DNA of 64,000 nucleotides. Source: Lentzea cavernae. GTDB taxonomy: Bacteria; Actinomycetota; Actinomycetes; Mycobacteriales; Pseudonocardiaceae. The notes beneath the pieces were generated by a model. It was not told the DNA's origin. It ran no database searches and was given only the letters and a program-made list of their open reading frames with translations. The stretch covers positions 1-64,000 of the forward strand of contig NZ_BNAR01000020.1 of assembly GCF_014653695.1 (NCBI RefSeq), read 5' to 3'. Made by a program: the position numbers and the translations under genes. This document shows, piece by piece, positions 7,746-16,587 of the stretch. How positions within the stretch are numbered: position 1 is the first letter of the stretch; every line of letters begins with the position of its first letter.

Positions 7746-8267
7746 TCAGCGCACGCCGGCGAGTGAACGCCGCGGCTGGGCGACGGCCGTCACGCGGCTG
7801 TGGACCTTCACCGCGGCCAGCGCGCCGAGCCAGCCGAGCGCGGTGCCGGTGGTGTTGGTGATCAGGTCGTCGACGTCGAAGATCCGGTTCGCCCAGAGCA
7901 GCTGCGAGCCCTCGATCAACAGCGAGACTCCGTACCCGATCAGCGCGGTCTGGCCGATCGTGCGCCTGCCCCAGAACATCAGCATCGCGCCGAGCGGCAC
8001 GAACAGCAGCACGTTCAGCGTCATCTGGTCGAACGCGATCTGCCCGTCCCGGAACGTGTCGGCGATCCACTGGAACGGGACCAACTGCACGGTCTGTTGC
8101 GGCGCGACGGTCTGCATGGGCAGGAACGTCGCCGAGAACAGCATGCTCGCGTAGACGGTGACGGCGGTGCCGCGAATGGTCAGCTGGCGGAAGAACAGCT
8201 GCGGGAGCAGAAAAACGATGGACAGGAAAACGCCCCATTGGATGCTCGCGAGCTGTGCATTCGTCAT
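7746..8267 (-). CDS. VanZ-like membrane protein
   Basis: Membrane protein of 173 residues with about four transmembrane helices. The VanZ signature is seen as NVLLFVPLGAML, then EGSQLLWANRIFDVDDLITNTTGTALG. VanZ raises teicoplanin resistance in enterococci by an unknown route; stand-alone actinobacterial relatives are common and uncharacterised. It has no ribosome site but a TANNNT box 6 nt before the ATG. It is separated from the ABC permease gene by a terminator. Confidence 0.85.
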   Translation of the reverse strand: MTNAQLASIQWGVFLSIVFLLPQLFFRQLTIRGTAVTVYASMLFSATFLPMQTVAPQQTVQLVPFQWIADTFRDGQIAFDQMTLNVLLFVPLGAMLMFWGRRTIGQTALIGYGVSLLIEGSQLLWANRIFDVDDLITNTTGTALGWLGALAAVKVHSRVTAVAQPRRSLAGVR

Positions 8268-8273
8268 GAATCA

Positions 8274-8279
8274 AACATA
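8274..8279 (-). promoter_or_regulatory. Probable -10 of leaderless VanZ-like gene
   Basis: TATGTT on the minus strand, 6 nt before the ATG at 8267. It lies just after the permease terminator hairpin. Confidence 0.5.
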
Positions 8280-8285
8280 GGAAAA

Positions 8286-8316
8286 TGGCCCTCCGCGCAC
8301 ATCGCGCTGAGGGCCA
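8286..8316 (-). terminator. Rho-independent terminator after the ABC permease
   Basis: TGGCCCTC pairs with GAGGGCCA, with inner GCGC pairing, and on the minus strand it is followed by TTTTC. It stands 29 bp after the permease stop. Confidence 0.8.
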
Positions 8317-8344
8317 GTTCCCGTCTCGTACTTCCGGCCGAGTG

Positions 8345-10522
8345 CTACTCCGCCGCGTAATCCCTCGGGCTGATGCCGCGTAGTACCGGCCCGCACGCCA
8401 GGGCCGCCACCAGCGCGACCACGACGCCGACGCCCACCGGGGCGATGACCCACGGCGTGATCGGCATTTCGCCGTGACCCACCAGTCCGCGCGCCAGGGT
8501 GAGCAGTCCGAGGCCCACGACAATTCCCGCACCGCACGCCGCAATTGTGACGGCGACCACGGGAAGCGTCACTTCGCGGCGCAATGCGTGGGCCAGAACG
8601 CGAATCGGTGTTCCGGCCGCGATCAACGCACCGAAGGTGCGCCGGCGGTCGATCACCGACCCGGCCGCGGCGACCGCCGCGCCGATGCCGCCGAGCACCG
8701 CCGCGATCGACAGGCCGATGACCGTGGCCCTGCGCAGGTCCGCCATCAGCGTGTCGCCGTGGAGGCCCCGCTGCTCGCCGTCGACCAGCCGGACGCCGGG
8801 CAACGTGCCGATCAGCGCCGTGTGCACGGCATCGCGGTTCTCCGGCGTCGTCGGCACGCCGACCATCGACACCTCGCCCGCGAGCGACGGCAGCAGGGCC
8901 CTGTCGATGACCGCGCTCACCTGGCCGCTGCCCTCGAAAGGCCGCGTCTCGTACTGCGCCGGCAGCTGCGCGGTCAGCTCGTCCTCGCTGCCGCTCGACT
9001 TGAACTCCCTGCCCTGCAACGGTCCTGGCGAGTAGACGGCGGGCCCGTCCTGGCAGCGCAGACCGGCCAGCACCTTCGCGACGTCGGCGCAGTCACCGAC
9101 GACGACGTACGTCCCGTAGTCGCCGCTCCTGATCGTGCCGTCGAGCATCGTGACGATCGGCGCCGAGGTCGCCAGGCGCACCGGCGTGACGTCGTGCCTC
9201 ACCTGCTCCGCCACGATCGCGTTCTCCAGCCACGTCGAGTCGCGGTACGGGACCTGGCTCTCCAGCCCCGGCAGCATCGTGAGCGCCATCGAGCCGGTGA
9301 ACACGGCGATCACCACGCCCGCCGAGCCGCGGAACGCCGCCACCGGGTCACCGGCGAGCCTGCGCCCGGCCAGCAACGTCGACGGCCTGCGCCACCGCCC
9401 GACGAAGAACCTGCCCACCCACGCCGTCAGCACGGGCCCCGCCAGCACCAGCGCGAGTGCCACCGCGCCGAGGCCGAGGAGCACGACGGTGAACTGGCCG
9501 TCGCCGCTGGCCTGCTGCGCGTACACGACGCCGAGGAAGAACACGCCCAACGCGCCGGCGATGGTCAGCAGCCGCCACGACCGGACCTTGCGCTTCGCCT
9601 CCGCCGCGAGCGGCTGGTTCACCACGCGCCGCAGCCCCATGACCGCGGCCCCGACGACCAGCAGCGGCGCGAGCACGGCCACCGCCGCCACGACCGCGGG
9701 CTCCGGCACGAAGTCGCCGGGGTACCAGGTGCCGCCCTCCCACGGGACCTTCGCGGTGAGGTGGCTGAACGGCTGGGCCAGCACCACCCCCAGCACGCTG
9801 CCGACGACCGCGCCGATCGCGGTCTCGACGGCCGTCATGACCACGACCTGGCGTGGACTGGCGCCGGCGAGCCGGAGCGCGGCGAGGCGCCGTTCCCGTT
9901 TCGCCGCGGTCAGCCTGGCGGCCGAGGCGACCAGCACCAGGCAAGGCACGACCAGCACCACGAGCCCGACGCGCGTGAGCAGGTAGAGCATGCCGTGGTA
10001 GTCGTCGCGGTACGAGCCGGCGCCGCCCCGCAGGTCGGCGGCGGGATAGCCGTTCTCGACCTTCTCGTGGCCGATGACCGCGACGAGCTCGCCGGGGAAC
10101 TTGAGCGCCTCCGGCCCCAGTTCGGCGATCCGCGTGCCGGGGAAGCGGTTGCCGAGCTTCTCCGGCGGGGTGGCGCGCACGAGGTCCGCGAGTGCGGGGG
10201 ACAGCAGCACCTCGCCCGCCTCCGGGAACTTCGCGATGCCCGCCGCGACCGGGATCGGGCCCTGCTCGGTGCGGGCGACGTCGAACCGTTCGATGAGCTT
10301 GCCGTCGAAGGAGTCCTGGTTCAGAGCGACGGAGATCGCGCCCTTGTCGTTCTGGCCGATCCCGTCGCGCCACGCCGTGCGGTCGGCGCGCGCCTGCAGG
10401 CCGTTCGGTGCGGCGAGGAGCCACAGGACCAGCGACACCGCGATCATCACGCCGAGCGCGACCAGCACGGTCGCGACCTGGCTGCGGCGGTCCCTGCGCA
10501 GCACCGCGAGAGCGATCCTCAC
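8345..10522 (-). CDS. ABC transporter permease, FtsX/MacB type
   Basis: Membrane protein of 725 residues with two FtsX-type modules. A first helix lies near residues 15-38. A cluster in the middle contains the KRERRLAALRLAGASPRQVV coupling segment. The second module near the C-terminus has DRRRTFGALIAAGTPIRVL. Large extracytoplasmic loops lie between. Such permeases export or sense antimicrobial peptides, lipids or lipoproteins. The GTG start was chosen because it overlaps the stop of the ATPase gene (GTGA); the longer frame upstream is the ATPase gene read out of frame. A divergent two-component system suggests induction by envelope stress. Confidence 0.9.
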   Translation of the reverse strand: MRIALAVLRRDRRSQVATVLVALGVMIAVSLVLWLLAAPNGLQARADRTAWRDGIGQNDKGAISVALNQDSFDGKLIERFDVARTEQGPIPVAAGIAKFPEAGEVLLSPALADLVRATPPEKLGNRFPGTRIAELGPEALKFPGELVAVIGHEKVENGYPAADLRGGAGSYRDDYHGMLYLLTRVGLVVLVVPCLVLVASAARLTAAKRERRLAALRLAGASPRQVVVMTAVETAIGAVVGSVLGVVLAQPFSHLTAKVPWEGGTWYPGDFVPEPAVVAAVAVLAPLLVVGAAVMGLRRVVNQPLAAEAKRKVRSWRLLTIAGALGVFFLGVVYAQQASGDGQFTVVLLGLGAVALALVLAGPVLTAWVGRFFVGRWRRPSTLLAGRRLAGDPVAAFRGSAGVVIAVFTGSMALTMLPGLESQVPYRDSTWLENAIVAEQVRHDVTPVRLATSAPIVTMLDGTIRSGDYGTYVVVGDCADVAKVLAGLRCQDGPAVYSPGPLQGREFKSSGSEDELTAQLPAQYETRPFEGSGQVSAVIDRALLPSLAGEVSMVGVPTTPENRDAVHTALIGTLPGVRLVDGEQRGLHGDTLMADLRRATVIGLSIAAVLGGIGAAVAAAGSVIDRRRTFGALIAAGTPIRVLAHALRREVTLPVVAVTIAACGAGIVVGLGLLTLARGLVGHGEMPITPWVIAPVGVGVVVALVAALACGPVLRGISPRDYAAE

Positions 10523-11193
10523 GCGGACACCCCCGCTGCGATCTTGCCGTCCTGGATCTCGACGACCCGCAGCGCCCGGTCCGCGATCGCCTTGTCGTGC
10601 GTGACGATCACGACGGCCGCGCCGGTCTCCTCGGCGGCCTGCAGCAGGGCCGTCATCATCTCCTGGCCGGTGCGCGTGTCGAGGGCGCCGGTCGGCTCGT
10701 CCGCGAAGATCACCCGGGGCTTGTGGGCCAGGGCCCGCGCGATCGCGACCCGCTGCGCCTGGCCGCCGGAGAGCTGGCTCGGCAGCCGCTTCTCCAGGCC
10801 CTGCAGGCCGAGCCGCGCGAGCCACAACCGTGCCGCGCCGAGCGCCTCCTCGCGCGCCCCGCCGGCGAGCAGCATCGGCAGCGCCGCGTTCTCCTCGGCG
10901 GTCAGCTCGGCCACGAGCATCCCCGACTGGAACACGAACCCGAACGCCGTGCGCCTCAACGCGCTGCGCCCGGTCTCGTTCAGCTCGCCGATCGCGCGCC
11001 CGTCGAGGAACACGTCGCCGCCGTCGGAGCGCAGGATGCCGGACAGCACGTGCAGGAGCGTCGTCTTGCCGGACCCGGACGGACCGACGACCGCCAGCAC
11101 GTCCCCGGCCTTGATGTCGATGTCCACCCCGGCGAGGGCGTGCACGTCGCCGTAGGTCTTGACCAGGCCACGAGCGGCCAGAACCGAATTCAT
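10519..11193 (-). CDS. ABC transporter ATP-binding protein
   Basis: ATPase of 224 residues, LolD/MacB type. Walker A is GPSGSGKTT near residues 39-47, the signature is LSGGQAQRVAIARAL, Walker B is VIFADEPTGALD, and the switch histidine is in IVTHD. It energises the permease encoded next, with which it overlaps by 4 bp. ATG at 11193 was taken; an in-frame GTG at 11202 is possible. It is divergent from the histidine kinase gene, a typical arrangement for a Bce-like detoxification module. Confidence 0.93.
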   Translation of the reverse strand: MNSVLAARGLVKTYGDVHALAGVDIDIKAGDVLAVVGPSGSGKTTLLHVLSGILRSDGGDVFLDGRAIGELNETGRSALRRTAFGFVFQSGMLVAELTAEENAALPMLLAGGAREEALGAARLWLARLGLQGLEKRLPSQLSGGQAQRVAIARALAHKPRVIFADEPTGALDTRTGQEMMTALLQAAEETGAAVVIVTHDKAIADRALRVVEIQDGKIAAGVSA

Positions 11194-11281
11194 GTTCTTC
11201 ACGGTGCCGTGCGCGGGCGGGCAAAACCTCAGCCTTGACGACACACCGGATCAGCCGGATGACCGAGGCCGTGGAGGTGTG

Positions 11282-12433
11282 GTGGTCCTACCGTTGTCTC
11301 CCGTGGACAGTCATCGGGGCCAATGGCCGATCGCCGCCGTTCTCGCCTTGCTGATGGTGGGCGAGCTCCTGATCATGGGCGAGCCCGGCAGCGCCGGCGC
11401 ACTGGTGTGGCTGCTGACGGTGCCGGTGTGCATCGCGGCCGTGACGTCGTTCAAGTCGCGGGCCTTCACCATCCCGGTGGCGGTGGTGTCGATCTTCTTC
11501 GCGTCGTTCGTCATCGCGTACTTCCACGTGAACGTGCCGACGATCCTCAGCCCCCTGACCATCGCCGAGACCGCCGCGTGCCTGGTCATCACGGCTGTCG
11601 TCGTCCGGGAGGAACCGCGCCGCGCCGCCACGTGGTCGGTCGGCTCGCTGGTCGCCGTGAGCTTCTTCGCCGCGATCGTCCGCGACAACTGGCTCTCCGG
11701 CAGCAACTACAACGAGATGCTCGGCTCGCTCGTGCTGGGCTTCACCGCCGTCGGCACCGGCCTGTACTTCCGCGCCCGCGACACCGAGAGCGGCCGGCTC
11801 ATCGCCGCCGCCGTCACCGACGCGCAGAAGGAAGAGCGCATCGCGCTGGCCCGCGAACTGCACGACGTCGTCGCCCACCACGTGACGGGCATGCTCGTGC
11901 AAGCGCAAGCGGCGTTGGAGGTCTCCGACGACGACCCGCACGCCGCCCACCGCCTGCTGCCCGGCATCGTCCGTTCGGGCACCGAGGCGCTGGGCGCGAT
12001 GCGGCGCCTCGTCGGCACCCTGCGCCAGGGCGAGAACGAGGCCGCGACCACCGACCTCGCCGCCGACGTCATCGCGGCCGTCGAACGCACCCGCGAGCTG
12101 GGCTTCGAGACGCGCCTGCGCATCGACCTGCCCGACGAGGTCGCCCCCGAGCTCGGCCGCTCGGTGTTGCGCCTGGTCCAGGAGTCGCTCACCAACGTGC
12201 ACAAACACGCCGTGCGGCCCACCATGATCGACGTGGAGATCTCGCGGACGCCCGGACGGGCGTTGCGCGTGATCGTGGCCGACGACGGTCAGCTGCACGA
12301 GCTGAACCAGGGTGGCTACGGTCTCGTTGGCATGCGTGAGAGGGTCGACCTGCTCGGTGGCCTGTTCTCGGCGGGCCCGCGTGAGAACGGCTGGCAGGTG
12401 CTCGCCGAGCTACCCCTGGAAGGGACGAAGTGA
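11282..12433 (+). CDS. Sensor histidine kinase, NarL/DesK type
   Basis: Kinase of about 383 residues. Several transmembrane helices fill the first 150 residues. A HisKA_3 dimerisation domain follows with the phospho-accepting His in ARELHDVVAHHVTGML. The C-terminal ATPase domain has ESLTNVHKHA (N box) and a GLVGMRERVDLLGG G box. The start is uncertain: GTG at 11282 lies just after GGAGG, while GTG at 11303 gives a shorter protein. It overlaps the response regulator gene by 4 bp and probably senses the substrate of the divergent ABC exporter. Confidence 0.88.
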   Translation: MVLPLSPVDSHRGQWPIAAVLALLMVGELLIMGEPGSAGALVWLLTVPVCIAAVTSFKSRAFTIPVAVVSIFFASFVIAYFHVNVPTILSPLTIAETAACLVITAVVVREEPRRAATWSVGSLVAVSFFAAIVRDNWLSGSNYNEMLGSLVLGFTAVGTGLYFRARDTESGRLIAAAVTDAQKEERIALARELHDVVAHHVTGMLVQAQAALEVSDDDPHAAHRLLPGIVRSGTEALGAMRRLVGTLRQGENEAATTDLAADVIAAVERTRELGFETRLRIDLPDEVAPELGRSVLRLVQESLTNVHKHAVRPTMIDVEISRTPGRALRVIVADDGQLHELNQGGYGLVGMRERVDLLGGLFSAGPRENGWQVLAELPLEGTK

Positions 12434-13056
12434 TCTCGGTTCTCATCGCCGACGACCAGGAGATGGTCCGCGTCGGGTTTCGGATGATCCTGGAGAAGCA
12501 GCCGGACATCACCGTCGTGGCCGACGTGCCCGACGGGGTCTCGGCTGTCACCGCCGCCCGCGAGCACAACCCGGACGTCGCTCTCCTCGACATCCGCATG
12601 CCGGGGCTGGACGGGCTCGAGGTCACCAAGAAGCTGTCGCCCACCACGAAGGTCGTCGTGGTGACGACGTTCGACCTGGACGAGTACGTGCACACGGCGC
12701 TGGAGAACGGCGCGTCCGGGTTCCTGACCAAGGACGCCGGTCCGGCGCTGCTGGTCGAGGCCGTGCGCGCCGCCGCGGCGGGGAACGCGCTGATCTCGCC
12801 CCAGGTGACGGTGCGGATGCTGGAGCACTTCGCGCGGCCGGCCCAGCGGCCCGACCTGTCGCTGCTGACCGCGCGGGAGCAGGACGTGGTCCGCGAGGTG
12901 GCGCGCGGGCTCTCCAACCAGGAGATCGCCTCGTCGCTGTTCCTGTCGCTCTCGACGGTGAAGACGCACCTGGCGTCGGTGCAGACGAAGCTGAACGTGA
13001 AGAACCGCGTCGGGATCGCCTCGTGGGCGTGGCGTGCCGGGCTGGTGAACTCGTGA
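12430..13056 (+). CDS. Response regulator, NarL/FixJ family
   Basis: Protein of 208 residues. The receiver domain (1-120) has the acidic pair in IADDQE, the phospho-accepting Asp in ALLDIRMPG, and the switch residues in VVVTTF and FLTKDAG. The LuxR-type helix-turn-helix (about 145-205) has LTAREQDVVREVARGLSNQEIAS. It is coupled to the kinase by a GTGA overlap and to the next gene by another GTGA overlap. A likely target is the divergent ABC operon. Confidence 0.93.
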   Translation: MISVLIADDQEMVRVGFRMILEKQPDITVVADVPDGVSAVTAAREHNPDVALLDIRMPGLDGLEVTKKLSPTTKVVVVTTFDLDEYVHTALENGASGFLTKDAGPALLVEAVRAAAAGNALISPQVTVRMLEHFARPAQRPDLSLLTAREQDVVREVARGLSNQEIASSLFLSLSTVKTHLASVQTKLNVKNRVGIASWAWRAGLVNS

Positions 13057-13250
13057 GTGAGCCGGAGTTCCCGCGCACAATCGGCAAGGTCGCTGCCCGC
13101 GAACTGGCCGCGCACGGCTACACGACGTTCGACTCGCTGACCGCGGTGTCGGCGAAGGAACTGCTGAAGATCCACGGCGTGGGCCCGAAGGCCATCCGGA
13201 TCCTGGGGGAGGAGCTGGCGGCGCAGGGCAAGACCTACGCCGCCGACTAG
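13053..13250 (+). CDS. Small helix-hairpin-helix protein
   Basis: Protein of 65 residues. Almost the whole length is one HhH/RNA-polymerase-alpha-CTD-like fold, with AARELAAHGYTTFDSLTAVS followed by KIHGVGPKAIRILGEEL, where HGVGPKA is the hairpin that contacts DNA. It overlaps the response-regulator stop by 4 bp (GTGA), so it is co-translated with the two-component system. Its partner and target are unknown. It ends 4 bp before the opposite-strand aldehyde dehydrogenase. Confidence 0.75.
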   Translation: MSEPEFPRTIGKVAARELAAHGYTTFDSLTAVSAKELLKIHGVGPKAIRILGEELAAQGKTYAAD

Positions 13251-13254
13251 GGTT

Positions 13255-14118
13255 TTAGACGCCCATCGGGTGCCAGACCGTCTTCGTCTCCAGGTACGCG
13301 CGCAGGCGGGACATGTCCGGCGTGGCCGCGAAGTCCTCGTTCTGCTTGTTGCGCAGCACGCGCTTCACAGTGCCGGCAGCGGAACGCTCCAGGTCCGCGC
13401 GGATCGACTCCGGCGCACCGGTGAGGTCGAGCGCGTTCACGTCCCCGTGCGAGGCGAGCCACGGCGCGATCTCCGCCGTGCGGCCGGTGATGATGTTGAC
13501 GACGCCACCGGGGACGTCGCTCGTGGCCAGCACCTCCGACAGCGTGATCGCCGGCAGCGGGCGGTCCTGCGAGGTGATGACCACGCAGGTGTTGCCGCTC
13601 GCGACGACCGGTGCGATCACCGAGACCAGGCCGAGCAGCGACGACTGCTGCGGGGCCAGGACGGCGACGACGCCCGTCGGTTCGGGGGTGGAGAACGAGA
13701 AGTACGGGCCCGCCACCGGGTTCGAGGAACCCAGTACGGCCGCGATCTTGTCGGTCCAGCCCGCGTACCAGACCCAGCGGTCGATGGCGGTGTCCACGAG
13801 GGACTGCGCCTTCTTCACCGCGACGCCCTCGGACGTGGCGACCTCGCTGATGAACTGCTCGCGACGGCCTTCGAGGACCTCGGCCACGCGGTACAGGACC
13901 TGGCCGCGGTTGTAGGCCGTGGTGCCGGACCAGCCCGCGAAAGCCTTGCGGGCGGCCGAAACCGCGTCGCGGGCGTCCTTGCGGGAGCCCTGGGCGGCGT
14001 TCGCGAGGAACGTGCCCTTGGTGTCGGAGACGGGATAGCTGCGGCCCGACTCGGAACGGGGGAACTTGCCGCCGATGTAGAGCTTGTAGGTCTTCGCGAC
14101 CGTGAGTCGATCAGACAT
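13255..14118 (-). CDS. Truncated aldehyde-dehydrogenase-like protein (no catalytic cysteine)
   Basis: Protein of 287 residues, against about 480 for an active enzyme. It has the ALDH N-terminus (YKLYIGGKFPRSESGRSYPV), the Rossmann part (GVVAVLAPQQSSLLGLVSVIAP) and DVPGGVVNIITG, but stops before the catalytic Cys segment and ends WHPMGV. The frame is clean, so it is not a recent frameshift. It overlaps the full-length ALDH by 8 bp and follows it. The pair resembles ALDH16-type enzymes, where an active ALDH module is fused to a shortened inactive one. Likely role: structural or regulatory partner of its neighbour. Confidence 0.85.
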   Translation of the reverse strand: MSDRLTVAKTYKLYIGGKFPRSESGRSYPVSDTKGTFLANAAQGSRKDARDAVSAARKAFAGWSGTTAYNRGQVLYRVAEVLEGRREQFISEVATSEGVAVKKAQSLVDTAIDRWVWYAGWTDKIAAVLGSSNPVAGPYFSFSTPEPTGVVAVLAPQQSSLLGLVSVIAPVVASGNTCVVITSQDRPLPAITLSEVLATSDVPGGVVNIITGRTAEIAPWLASHGDVNALDLTGAPESIRADLERSAAGTVKRVLRNKQNEDFAATPDMSRLRAYLETKTVWHPMGV

Positions 14119-15538
14119 CGAGGTAGGCCTCCAGACCGGTGCGGCCGCCCTCACGGCCGAAGCCCGACTCCTGGTACCCGCCGAACGGGGCCGTCGGGTC
14201 GAAGCGGTTGAACGTGTTGGACCAGACGACGCCGGCGCGCATCCGTTGTGCCATCCAGAGGATGCGCGAGCCCTTCTCGGTCCAGATGCCGGCCGACAGG
14301 CCGTACGGCGTGTTGTTCGCCTTGGCCACGGCCTCCTCCGGCGTGCGGAACGTCAGCACGCTCAGCACCGGGCCGAAGATCTCCTCACGGGCGATGCGCA
14401 TCGCCTGCGAAACACCGGAGAACACGGTCGGGGCGAAGAAGAAACCCTTGTCCGGCAACGGGCACGACGACGTCCAGCGGGTGGCGCCCTCGGCCTCGCC
14501 CGACGCGGTCAGCTCCTGGATCTTGGTGAGCTGCTCGCGCGAGTTGATCGCGCCGACGTCGGTGTTCTTGTCCAGCGGGTCGCCGACCCTGAGCGTGCTG
14601 ACGCGGGCGTGCAGCTTCTCGAGCAGCTCGTCGGCGATCGACTCCTGCACGAGCAGGCGCGAACCGGCGCAGCAGACGTGGCCCTGGTTGAAGAAGATGC
14701 CGTTGACGATGCCCTCGACGGCCTGGTCGAGCGGGGCGTCGTCGAACACGATGTTCGCGGCCTTGCCGCCCAGTTCCAGCGTCAGCTTCTTGTTCGTGCC
14801 CGCGAGCTGGCCCTGGATGACCTTGCCGACGTCGGTCGAGCCGGTGAAGGCGACCTTGTTGACGTCCTCGTGGCCCACCAGCGCGGCACCGACGTCACCG
14901 GCACCGGGGATGATGTTCACGACGCCCGGCGGCAGGTCGCACTGCTGGATGATGTCCGCCAGCACCAGCGCCGTCAGCGGGGTGGTCTCGGCGGGCTTGA
15001 GCACGACGGTGTTGCCGCACGCCAGCGCCGGCGCGATCTTCCACGCGGCCATCAGCAGCGGGAAGTTCCACGGGATCACCTGTCCCGCGACGCCGAGCGG
15101 CTTGGGGTCGGGCCCGTAGCCCGCGTAACCGAGCTTGTCCGCCCAGCCCGCGTGGTAGAAGAAGTGCGAGGCCGCCGTGGGGACGTCGGTGTCGCGCGAC
15201 TCCTTGATCGGCTTGCCGTTGTCGAGCGACTCCAGCACCGCGAGCTCGCGGCCGCGCTCCTGGATCTGCCGCGCGATGCGGTAGATGTACTTGGCCCGCT
15301 CGGATCCGGGCATCTTCGACCACACTCGGTCGTAAGCCTTGCGCGCGGCCTTGACCGCGGTGTCCACATCGGACTCGCTCGCCGTCGAGACCTCGGCGAG
15401 CACCTCCTCGGTGGCGGGGTTGATGGTCTTGAGCGGCTCACCGGTGCCCTCGACGAACTTGCCGTCGACGAACATCTTGTAGGCCGGCTTGAGGTCCGCG
15501 ATGTCCCGCGACTCGGGCGCGGGGGCGTATTCCCACAT
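14111..15538 (-). CDS. NAD(P)-dependent aldehyde dehydrogenase
   Basis: Full-length ALDH of 475 residues. The cofactor-site segment is VIPWNFPLLMAAWKIAPAL, the glutamate motif is ELGGKAANIVF, and the catalytic cysteine is in FNQGHVCCAGSRLL. The C-terminal motif EIFGPVLSV is present. It lies 4 nt after deoC, so it may oxidise acetaldehyde released by deoxyribose-phosphate aldolase to acetate. The gene order deoC, full ALDH, short ALDH suggests one deoxyribose-use operon. It starts MWEYAPAPES. Confidence 0.93.
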   Translation of the reverse strand: MWEYAPAPESRDIADLKPAYKMFVDGKFVEGTGEPLKTINPATEEVLAEVSTASESDVDTAVKAARKAYDRVWSKMPGSERAKYIYRIARQIQERGRELAVLESLDNGKPIKESRDTDVPTAASHFFYHAGWADKLGYAGYGPDPKPLGVAGQVIPWNFPLLMAAWKIAPALACGNTVVLKPAETTPLTALVLADIIQQCDLPPGVVNIIPGAGDVGAALVGHEDVNKVAFTGSTDVGKVIQGQLAGTNKKLTLELGGKAANIVFDDAPLDQAVEGIVNGIFFNQGHVCCAGSRLLVQESIADELLEKLHARVSTLRVGDPLDKNTDVGAINSREQLTKIQELTASGEAEGATRWTSSCPLPDKGFFFAPTVFSGVSQAMRIAREEIFGPVLSVLTFRTPEEAVAKANNTPYGLSAGIWTEKGSRILWMAQRMRAGVVWSNTFNRFDPTAPFGGYQESGFGREGGRTGLEAYLDV

Positions 15539-15542
15539 GTCT

Positions 15543-16499
15543 TCAGTCCACCGTCACGTAGTCCGGGCCGCTGTAGTGGCCGTCCAACTGGGTCCGACGC
15601 TGCATGAGCAGGTCGTTGAGCAACGTCGACGCGCCGAACCGGAAGAGGTTCGGGTCGAGCCACTCCGGACCGGCCACCTCGTGCACGGCCACCAGGTACT
15701 TGATCGCGTCCTTGGTCGTGCGGATGCCACCGGCGGGCTTGACCCCGCGCAGCTCACCGGTCTGGTTCTTCCAGTCTTTTACTGCTTGCAACATCACGTG
15801 CGTCACCGGCAACGTCGCGGCGGGCTGCACCTTGCCGGTCGACGTCTTGATGAAGTCGCCCCCGGCCAGCAGCGCGAGCCACGACGCGCGGCGCACGTTG
15901 TCGTACGTCACGAGCTCACCGGTCTCGAGGATGACCTTGAGGTGCGCGTCCCCGCACGCCTGTTTGATCTCGACGATCTCCTCGAACACCTGCCCGTACC
16001 GCCCGCTGAGGAACGCGCCGCGGTCGATCACCATGTCGACCTCGGACGCCCCCTGCTCCACGGCGAACCGCGTGTCGGCCAGCTTGATGTCCATCGTGCT
16101 GCGGCCACTGGGGAACGCCGTCGCGACGCTGGCGACGTTGATGCCGGTGCCCACGAGGTCGTCGGCCGCCGTCTTCACCATGTCGGGGTAGACGCAGACC
16201 GCCGCGACCTGCGGCACGTCGGGCCGTTCGGGGTCGGGCCTGCGGGCCTTGGCGGCGAGCGAGCGCACCTTGCCGTGCGTGTCTGCGCCCTCGAGCGTGG
16301 TGAGGTCCACCATGCTGATCGCCAGGTCGATGGCGTGCAGCTTGGCGGCCTTCTTGATGCTCCGCGTGCCGAGGCCCGCGGCTCGTTGCTCGACGCCGAC
16401 CTGGTCGACGCCGGGGAGCCCGTGCAGGAAACGCCGCAGCGACGATTCGTCGCGCGTGGCGTCAGCCAGGGCCGACGGCAGTGTCGTTGGAGCAGCCAT
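15543..16499 (-). CDS. deoC: Deoxyribose-phosphate aldolase
   Basis: Class I aldolase of 318 residues that splits 2-deoxyribose 5-phosphate into glyceraldehyde 3-phosphate and acetaldehyde. The Schiff-base lysine is in GGDFIKTSTGK, and GVKPAGGIRTTKDA carries the second conserved lysine. The length matches the longer actinobacterial DeoC form. It is first in an operon with two ALDH genes. The ATG lacks a ribosome site and is preceded by TAGACT at 7 nt, so the mRNA is probably leaderless. Confidence 0.95.
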   Translation of the reverse strand: MAAPTTLPSALADATRDESSLRRFLHGLPGVDQVGVEQRAAGLGTRSIKKAAKLHAIDLAISMVDLTTLEGADTHGKVRSLAAKARRPDPERPDVPQVAAVCVYPDMVKTAADDLVGTGINVASVATAFPSGRSTMDIKLADTRFAVEQGASEVDMVIDRGAFLSGRYGQVFEEIVEIKQACGDAHLKVILETGELVTYDNVRRASWLALLAGGDFIKTSTGKVQPAATLPVTHVMLQAVKDWKNQTGELRGVKPAGGIRTTKDAIKYLVAVHEVAGPEWLDPNLFRFGASTLLNDLLMQRRTQLDGHYSGPDYVTVD

Positions 16500-16506
16500 G
16501 CCTGGG

Positions 16507-16512
16507 AGTCTA
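16507..16512 (-). promoter_or_regulatory. Probable -10 of leaderless deoC
   Basis: TAGACT on the minus strand, 7 nt before the deoC ATG. Confidence 0.5.
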
Positions 16513-16587
16513 AGCGGAATGGGACGCCCGTCCTAAGTGATGACGTTCGCGCAGGTCAGGCCTGCTTAGTGCGCGTTCACCGCAGCC

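Noticed and set aside
10523..11224. Long N-terminal extension of the ABC permease frame
   Set aside because: It overlaps the ATPase gene in another frame and gives an Arg/Gly-rich chain without membrane helices.
13255..14118. Short ALDH as a pseudogene from a recent frameshift
   Set aside because: The frame is intact to a clean stop, codon use is normal, and no ALDH C-terminal half is left downstream.
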